This document shows, piece by piece, positions 57,330-64,000 of a stretch of 64,000 nucleotides of DNA. The notes below the pieces were generated by a model. It ran no database searches, was not told the origin of the DNA, and saw nothing but the letters and a program-made list of their open reading frames with translations. Within the stretch, counting starts at the first letter, position 1, and every line of letters begins with the position of its first letter. Source of the DNA: Symsagittifera roscoffensis (lineage: Eukaryota > Xenacoelomorpha > Acoela > Convolutidae); assembly GCF_963678635.1 (NCBI RefSeq), contig NC_087066.1, positions 54,640,312 through 54,704,311 on the forward strand, given 5' to 3'. Position numbers and translations under genes: made by a program.

Positions 57330-58131
57330 AATATGCTTAAGCGTATCTTGTTTATTAGAAAAATCTGGACTCAAGCGAGAAGCCCACAAACGACGCTTAA
57401 TGGTTTGGATGGAACGTTCCATCAGACCACAACCACGATAGTCACCGACCGGGCAAAAATATTGGGCAATTTTTTTTATCTTTACAAAAGGACTGAACTA
57501 ATTTGTTTTTAAAACCTGAATACTGGTCAGTCTTGATTGACTTTGGGGTACTATGTTATTGATTATACGATTTTAGAAACTTGATTATCTTCCTACCCCC
57601 CGTAGAACGTGTAATCGTAGCTGACGGATATTCACAATACCGGTCGATCGCGACCAAGATATAAATACTGTTACCATCAGAATCGAGGAGAGGATCCGCA
57701 TAGTCGTGCTGAAGCTCCTCATTAGGACCAGATAGAAGGGGGAAAGGTTTAGTCGAGTTAAGCGAAGCGTTAGCTTTAATATTCTTACCAATTTTAGTGA
57801 ATTGAGGACAATCTTTGCACAGTTGAACAATATCACGATGCATACGAGGCCACCAAATATATTGGGCTGCATCCACCATGGCAAGCTGACCCGCATGCGA
57901 CCTGTGATCGCGGGCAAGGAGAGGTTTTCGTAAACAAGTGGGGATAGCAATCCGGTTATCCACTACAACACAGCCATCGACTACCGCTGCACAATGCCAA
58001 AAGGATTTTAAGTAAGCGTCTGTTCGACAAAAGCCTTCATAGTCGCGACTAATCAAGGCTCGTTTCATCAACCGAAGACTAGGTTCTTCATCAGTAAATT
58101 TCAATAGCGCGTCGGAATCCGGAATACCCAC
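57330..58131 (-). pseudogene. Integrase core, right copy
   Basis: HHCC module and first aspartate as in the left copy (here CKDCPQF, so the last zinc cysteine is replaced by phenylalanine). The same TAA after KSYNQ is present, and a short insertion disrupts the region near 57455. A 1-nt deletion at about 58130 separates it from the upstream frame. Confidence 0.75.
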
Positions 58132-58646
58132 CCGCCCGATAACGACTTCTGATCCGGGGCGACAATTGAAGACTTAAGAATCTCCATGCTATGAACTGAT
58201 TGCACAGCACGACCCACTGGTCCAATCTTTCGTAGCCTCCTCGAACGGAAGTTTGTCAGAATCCGGGCATACTGGCCCTTCAATGCCACCGCACGCTGCG
58301 ATGAAGTCGGACGTCTTGGGCGAACTGCCCCCGCGCGAAACCGCGGCCGGGCACGATCAGAGGAGAACCATTGCTGGTTTACAGGAATAAATTGAATTAG
58401 CAACTGCTCGAAACTATCATTTGCATTAGTATCCATCACAACAGTCTGAAAAAGAAAGGGGCCGAATAATACGAAGATACACAAGGAAATCCAAAAGTAG
58501 ATATTAATCCCGAAGATATCAATGAAATCAGGAAATTTTCCACGATCGAGAATTACCGTACTAAATAAACAAACGAAAATCCAGATTGGCAGATAGTTTG
58601 GAACACATGCTTTGAAAGTGAGAGTTAATGAATTAAACCAGCTCAA
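58101..58646 (-). pseudogene. Hydrophobic spacer upstream of integrase, right copy
   Basis: The same two hydrophobic stretches (LPIWIFVCLFSTVIL; YFWISLCIFVLFGPFLF) and basic linker as the left copy, with a few substitutions that keep hydrophobicity. Confidence 0.7.
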
Positions 58647-58790
58647 AGCTGATTTGACAGAATTTTGAAAACTAATTCTGACGCCCTCTAGCGGAGAAGT
58701 AACAAACGAATTGAACTGATTAAATAATTCGTTATAACCAAAGGCGAAAAAACAACCGACCTCTAGCGGTTTCAGTCTTTGAGACGAATC

Positions 58791-59390
58791 TCAAATTTCC
58801 AAATTATTGAAGCCCTTAGCCGACTGAATGTCATTAGACAAGATTAACTTCGATGCTGAATCCAATAAAGTATCCTGGACTGGACAAAAAGCCCGAGACC
58901 GGCAATGATTAACCAACTCGATTGAATTTATTGAAGATGGTAGCACTTTTGCCGGGTTGTCCCCCGACGTAGCGAATAATTTCAACGGACAAAACCTCTG
59001 ATGATGAACAGTCCCGAACCCAACAATCCAAAAAAATACAAGCATCGAAAAATCGGCTAATAAACTTAACCACATATTGCTCGTCAAAATTACTCGGACG
59101 CGGTGCCTCAAAAGTTGGAAAACGTGATAAATAATCCACTGTTCCCAGTTTACAACCAGAAATATGAAAAATATCGAAGTCAAAAGGCAAAAACCTATCG
59201 GTCCATCTGGTCAAGCGTGATTGATGAGTCTTGTTACCCCTATTAGTCTTAAGAGCCGAGGTAATCGCTTTATGATCTGTTAGTACCACAAAATGATTAC
59301 CCAATAGATAACTGCAGAAATGCTCACATGACCAGACAATAGCGAGAAGCTCCAACTGGTTTGTACTATACTTCTTTTCATGGTCATTCA
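58791..59390 (-). pseudogene. RNase H domain, right copy
   Basis: RNase H core with the aspartates LTDHKA and VDYLSRFP intact. After the domain a small deletion shifts the frame, so the hydrophobic tail of the left copy is lost here (ACIFLDCWVRDC instead). Confidence 0.75.
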
Positions 59391-59569
59391 GGAAACGCGA
59401 AGCAAATGCAAAAGGGGATCTAAACGTTCAATTCTACTTCTTGCTCTAATGCCGCTTCCAGACCACTATGACTGGCATCGCATTTTACTCGAGTTTTCCG
59501 ATTTTGGTCATAATGGAATATCTTTGTGATATTCGCGATCAATTGGAGAATATTCACAAAAGCCGATTG

Positions 59570-60523
59570 TTAATCCTCTCCCCACAAAAACTTGCTTTTG
59601 TTATTCGCTTTCAGCGATGGAGGGAGTTGGTCCGAAAAGACCTGAAGAATTGGCAAAAATCGTTGTAAATGGTTGAGAATGCCTATAAAAGACAGAAGTT
59701 GTTTTAACAACTTAGGGGGTTCAAGAGCTAATACAGCATCGATTTTAGAACGTTTTGGCTTATAGCCTTCTGAGTCAATATCATAACCCAACCAAGACAG
59801 CTGATTCAACGAGAATTCGATATTTTAAGGGCGAAACCCTCCTCATCCAAACTGGCAAATACTTTCTCCACAAGATCATTGTGATGCACTACTGATCCTT
59901 TCGAAACTATGAGGATATCATCCAAGAAACAGAAAACTCCCGATAAACCTTGAAGAGTATTTTTCATCGCTTTTTAGCACTCTTTAGGCATATCCGTAAG
60001 CCCAAAAAAAACCAGTCTTAAACCGATACGTGCCAGTTTGTTCCACACAAACTATTTTAAAGTTACACTGACTACTATCTCCTTCACTAAGCGGAATCTG
60101 ACTAAAGGCATAATTCAAATCCAACGAAGTGAATCAAACATCGCCAACTTTGTCTGACGTGATGATCTGGGCTGCTGAGTCCAACAATTCCAATAAATTT
60201 GGCATCTGATATTGGTTTTCAGGTATCTGATCATTCATGGGCTGTGCATCCATAGCCAATTTAACTGAACCATCCCTCTTTGCCGTAATTACTATCGGAG
60301 ATATGAAATGATCGCTTGTACATTTGTTGAGTTTAACATTGTGGCCTTCTTGAATCAGTTTCCGAATTTTATTACCAACTTTATCTTGAATATGTACTGG
60401 AACCTGCCTTCCTTTTTCTTGAATCGGAATTAGCGGTGACTTGAAAGTAGAGAAAACTTGATGATTTTCGGCTCTGCCATTACGAGAAAAAATATGTTGA
60501 TACTTCTGTTGGTAACAAAATTT
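59570..60523 (-). pseudogene. Reverse transcriptase, right copy
   Basis: From about 60520 the order is: an N-terminal RT region (FSTFKSPLIPIQEKGRQVP, GSVKLAMDAQPMND), the FTSLDLNYAFSQIPL box, the catalytic FCFLDD box near 59920, and the connection region (LGYDIDSEGYKPKRSKIDA, then SFIGILNHLQRFLP). Interrupted by several stops and frameshifts, so not functional. RT makes cDNA from element RNA. Confidence 0.8.
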
Positions 60524-61303
60524 CTAAGACTCCGACGTCTCATTCGTGTTTGACTGGGATACTTCGCCCACCAAAGGCCTATCTGGTCTAACTTGCGTAG
60601 TTCTCACCTCCAACTGAGATTGCAGATCTAACCCTAATAAACAACGCGTACAATTTTCCGAAATGAGGAATTTTGCAGACTTCACATGCCATCCCAATGA
60701 TGATACATCTACTATCAATGTGCCCATCAGTTCAATTCTTTTCCTGTTATAGACCACATTTACCGTGTCTATTGGACATTCCTTCTCACTAAGAACCTTT
60801 GCTGAAGGCACTGACTTCGCGATGTAATCTGCTGTCTTCTTATTTACAAAGGAAGCGAGACTTCCCGTATCGACTGTAGCTTTGAAAAACGTTTTGCCGC
60901 AACGAAGTGTTATCTGAATACAACGTAATTTACCCGTAGCAGCGTTAACCACTTCCAATTTCTTCACAGACTCAACAGAATTTCTCGTCTCTTCTACCTC
61001 TACGGACAGGACTGCAAATTTTGATTCACTGTCAGACGTGATGAAGTTACAATTTTCCTCAGTAGTTTCATCCGATTCGACTTCTACATTCGCTGCATGT
61101 TTAGAATTGCAACATTTTGCGAAATGTCCCTTCTTACTGCAATTCCGACAAGTTACATTTCTAGCTGGACAACTTTGTTTATGATTTGCAGAAAACCTGT
61201 TTCCACAAAAGTAACTTGATTTCGCTTTCTCCATGTTAGCATTTCCTTTCGCTTTATTATTTTGGGCTCGATTGATTCGATCCGACATTCTCTTCCCTTG
61301 CAC
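60524..61303 (-). pseudogene. Nucleocapsid zinc knuckle and protease
   Basis: An intact CCHC knuckle (CRNCSKKGHFAKC) is preceded by a degenerate one whose first cysteine is missing (YFCGNRFSANHKQSC). About 90 codons later FKATVDTGSLASFVN carries the aspartic-protease DTG, with LLGLDL as the second protease signature. Gag-pol proteins use these for RNA packaging and polyprotein cleavage. Present only in the right part; its upstream end overlaps gag in another frame. The frame itself has no stops, so this part may have been coding until recently. Confidence 0.82.
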
Positions 61304-62047
61304 AGAAAACGTCGGTTCCTGTTTGATACGTGTACTTTAAGCCAAATTGAATCCTGGATGGGAAAAAACTGACCGTCGCTGACGGACCCCCGAATTTTTT
61401 TTGTAGATTAGTAGCAGTTTGTGCTCCTTTTTCCTGCAATGACGCTGACTTTAACGTTTCTTCAGGAGTGGTCCCCGGACGAATACAGAGTTCTCTTTGA
61501 ATATCTTTATGCCACATTTTTTCAATAAAGATATCTCTCACGACTTCTTTTTCCTGATCAATCGTCCAACCACACAGGACTGCTTGACTCGTAAGACGCA
61601 AATAGAAAACTTCCAAACTTTCTCGTTCAGCATGCACGGCATTATAAATTTGCAGACGTTCGATAATGTAGTTTTTCTCCTTTCTGAAGAGAAGAACACA
61701 AAATTCGTGAAATTCTTGAAACGATATTGCACTGAGGTCCGCATGCTGATAACTTTGAAGAAATTGTTTCTTTCCTTCTGAGCTCAGAGAAAAGAATAGA
61801 CGAGATTTAACTCTCTGTTCGACTTCATAAAAATACACACCTGGTGCTACTCCGGGGCTTTTAGCCCTGCGTTTCTCATTCATTTCAGCCACTCTACGGG
61901 CAGCTGCATCATTCCTTGCAATACGATTTGCTATTGCCGCTACGTCTTCATCGATTCCCACAGCCTCTAGTTTTGGACCAGGATCATCGTGTACAATACC
62001 TGGCGGTTTTAGTAGTTCACGAGAATCACAACCTTTCCCTTAGGGTG
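61257..62047 (-). pseudogene. Gag (capsid region)
   Basis: Open from a TAA just above 62047 to a stop at 61257, with no ATG before EAVGIDEDVA; the first methionine is MNEKRRAKS near 61890. The middle (FQEFHEFCVLLFRKE, ESLEVFYLRLTSQAVLCGW, PEETLKSA) fits the capsid pattern of K02A2.6-type elements. The next domain continues in a +1 frame from about 61330 (IKQEPTFSVQGKRMSD), so a frameshift, programmed or mutational, joins gag to the knuckle. Confidence 0.75.
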
Positions 62048-62160
62048 ATCGCCAAATTGAATTGTCCTATCCATGAATCCCAACTACTGGGTGGATCGGC
62101 TGTTGGCTTGTGCCAGAAAACTGGAACACCCAACAGGTCAGTCCGGTCGCCTGATACCGG

Positions 62161-62179
62161 AACTGCTGGCTGCGCCAAC
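62161..62179 (-). promoter_or_regulatory. Candidate primer-binding site
   Basis: Directly after the 5' LTR on the minus strand: GT then TGGCGCAGCCAGCAGTT. The TGGCGC start is the usual look of a tRNA 3'-end complement; I cannot say which tRNA. Confidence 0.6.
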
Positions 62180-62443
62180 TGATAACTTAAGAAACAAAAA
62201 GTGCTAATCAAGACTTAATTCATCTTGTCAAATAAATAATAAGTAAGTTGCACATAATGTCATGACAATAAATTGTGACTACTTAAATCTTTCATAAGTT
62301 GACTAAAGAGTGAAAGAATAAGCTTGTTTAAAATTAGACCGAGGATTGACAGGTCGATAACGAACTTGAGAACCAACAGTAGATTAACGGCCTAGAAAAG
62401 AATGATGTCATAGAACAACACATTTAAACAGCACCGCACCACA
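62180..62443 (-). repeat. 5' LTR (264 bp)
   Basis: TGTGGTGCGG...GTTATCA on the minus strand, matching the 3' LTR at 48694-48942 with a ~15-nt insertion and a modest number of substitutions. It should carry the element promoter. Confidence 0.9.
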
Positions 62444-62448
62444 CAGAT
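62444..62448. repeat. Retrotransposon target-site duplication, right
   Basis: CAGAT, directly after the LTR; matches 48687-48691. Confidence 0.6.
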
Positions 62449-63940
62449 GATCATCCCTTTGCTGACTCTAGTTTTGAGTAAACCATGGTTCTAGTCACTT
62501 GTGTTCGGTCACGAACACATCGCTAAAATTTTGAAAAATGAAGTTTCAAAAAAAATTGCTTGTCTTACAATTTCCATATATAAAAAAGCGTGTCTTAGAG
62601 TTTTCTTAACATTTTCTGTATCTATGGAATTGTACGAAATTGTACGATAAGCATTTTTTCATAAATGAAAATTGTATGATAAGCCTTTTTGGTCAACCCG
62701 GTTGCAGAAATCAACAAAATAAGACCAACAATTGGGTTATTTAAAATAGGGTTAACTTAATTACTTGTCAGCATGAGAATAACATACAACTATAATATCT
62801 ACTAGTCTTCATATCTGCAGGCTGCAAAACTCGCTGCAAACTGTCGAGCACTTAATACAGTTCGATTGCAAGACATGTGAGGCAAAAGCATAACAAAGGA
62901 AATTGATCAAATTATCAAATTTGATTTTTAAATCGTGAATAGAACTACGAAGCAAATTCATCTAGTTGCCCTATTGACCAAAAATGCTAGTCACACAATT
63001 TTCATATTGGAAAAAATGCTGGTCCTACACTTTTCATGTAATTCCATAAATACAGAAAACTTCATGAAAGGTCTATGATTAGTGACTTTTCATATATGGA
63101 AACTGTATGAACATTTTTTCCCATAAAGCAAAAAAAAAACAATTTTTAATTTAATTTCTCAAAATTTTTGTGATGTGTTTGTGATCAAGGCATACCTAAA
63201 AATGCCATGCAAAAGAAAGAGGGGGTCTTAGCGAGTTTGAAAAAAAAAACGTTATCCAGAGAGAAGGAACAAATCCCATTATTGTGAGTCAAGGAATTTG
63301 TTATTTGCACAAAAAAATAAATAATTTGAGTACAAAATTCGATTTGCGGTAGAAAAAAAATTTATGGGGTAATTTCAAAATTACTTGTAAAAAAAAGTTT
63401 GTTGTCGCATTCAAGAAAATTCTAGCCATAAAATTTTCATAAACGGATAGCCTATAACTTTCATATCCTTTTTTTAACAAAAAGTTTTGTATTTTAATTT
63501 AGTAAAATACACCGTTTTTTTTCTGCCAAAATAAGAAAAAAGTTTTTTTTTTAAAGTTCAATGACATCATTTTAGCAAAATGTATGAAGTTTTCATGAAT
63601 ATTATTTTTCATTGATTTAGTTTATGGAATTGAATTATTAGCATTTTCGCTCTATGAAGGTCAACCCATGTGCAGACAATTTGGTGTCACTGTTTTTGTT
63701 TTCAGGCTAAATTGAAAACAATGAAAAATAAATTTGCTGTTTTGCCGCCATTAAAACGACGCAAATGTTCTATTTTGAAATTTTTTTCATAAAAATAATG
63801 ACCTTGAAACTTCTGACTGCCCTTGAAGCCGAAATAAAAGTTTTTGCTCAAAAATTTGAGAAATCGAATACAATTTTGATTAGAATTTAAAACAAATTTT
63901 GCAGTTTTTCCATCCATCATTCTATGCGCTATATTAAAAC
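62449..63940. other. AT-rich non-coding flank with dispersed words
   Basis: No gene. Repeated words such as TTGTATGATAAGC, AAAATGCTAGTCACAC and AAAATGCTGGTCCTACAC relate it to 44.98-45.6 and 48.05-48.3 kb. Confidence 0.5.
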
Positions 63941-64000
63941 NNNNNNNNNNNNNNNNNNNNNNNNNNNNNNNNNNNNNNNNNNNNNNNNNNNNNNNNNNNN
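63941..64000. other. Assembly gap (N run)
   Basis: All positions are N. Confidence 1.

Larger units (their letters stand above)
53718..60297. repeat. Right copy of the segmental duplication
   Basis: Matches the left copy in order, with a deletion joining flank to pol at about 56165 (AAAATGCT|GAGGAG, where the left copy reads AAAATGCT|TATCAT). About 200 nt at 53517-53717 between the copies match neither clearly. Confidence 0.88.
48692..62443 (-). mobile_element. Ty3/gypsy LTR retrotransposon, internally duplicated
   Basis: The minus-strand order is 5' LTR (62180-62443), primer site, gag, zinc knuckle plus protease, RT, RNase H, integrase, polypurine tract, 3' LTR (48694-48942). The order RT-RNase H-integrase and the DTG protease place it in Ty3/gypsy; gag and protease style resemble the K02A2.6-like branch. 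CAGAT occurs at 48687-48691 and at 62444-62448, a 5-bp target duplication typical of the group. The 13.75-kb span is about twice a normal element because a segment including non-element flank was duplicated into it. Shared stops and frameshifts mean neither part is intact. Confidence 0.88.

Overview
The window looks like a piece of an AT-rich invertebrate animal nuclear genome. The evidence is intron-split genes with GT/AG boundaries, a bestrophin-family channel gene whose N-terminal half aligns with vertebrate BEST proteins almost without gaps, an LTR retrotransposon of the Ty3/gypsy type, a MULE DNA transposon, and a large satellite array. I cannot name the species. Positions 63941-64000 are an assembly gap.

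Region 1 (1-14.1 kb, minus strand): a seven-exon bestrophin gene. The exon phases agree at all six junctions and give a 492-codon product. Its second intron (6581-12425) contains a MULE transposon with inverted repeats, a 10-bp target-site duplication and a transposase (FLYWCH finger plus DDE domain) broken by a single in-frame TAG. Decayed tRNA-like sequences lie in introns 5 and 2.

Region 2 (14-23.3 kb): mostly non-coding. It holds a short G-rich motif that occurs singly and then expands into a ~25-bp minisatellite (17.76-18.12 kb), a decayed Gag-like gene (19.0-20.3 kb), and a dispersed repeat interrupted by a GC-rich ~29-bp minisatellite (21.3-22.6 kb).

Region 3 (23.4-39.2 kb, plus strand): an unrecognised multi-exon gene encoding a low-complexity, probably disordered protein. 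One small intron holds a fold-back of a decamer repeat. Another intron of 12.9 kb is almost entirely a ~123-bp satellite (about 100 units) with higher-order structure. Its subfamilies keep an inverted repeat around a TAATCA core even though the paired bases differ between subfamilies.

Region 4 (39.2-64 kb): non-coding DNA with a perfect 180-bp tandem duplication, a second copy of the dispersed repeat without the minisatellite, and a MITE-like element. It ends in a minus-strand Ty3/gypsy element (48.69-62.44 kb). That element has both LTRs and a matching 5-bp target duplication, but carries a tandem segmental duplication inside it: 45.7-53.5 kb repeats as 53.7-60.3 kb. The polyprotein has an unusual long hydrophobic spacer between RNase H and integrase. 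Two copies of a small RING-like reading frame ride on the duplication.

All homology statements come from reading motifs by eye. No database search or RNA evidence was available.
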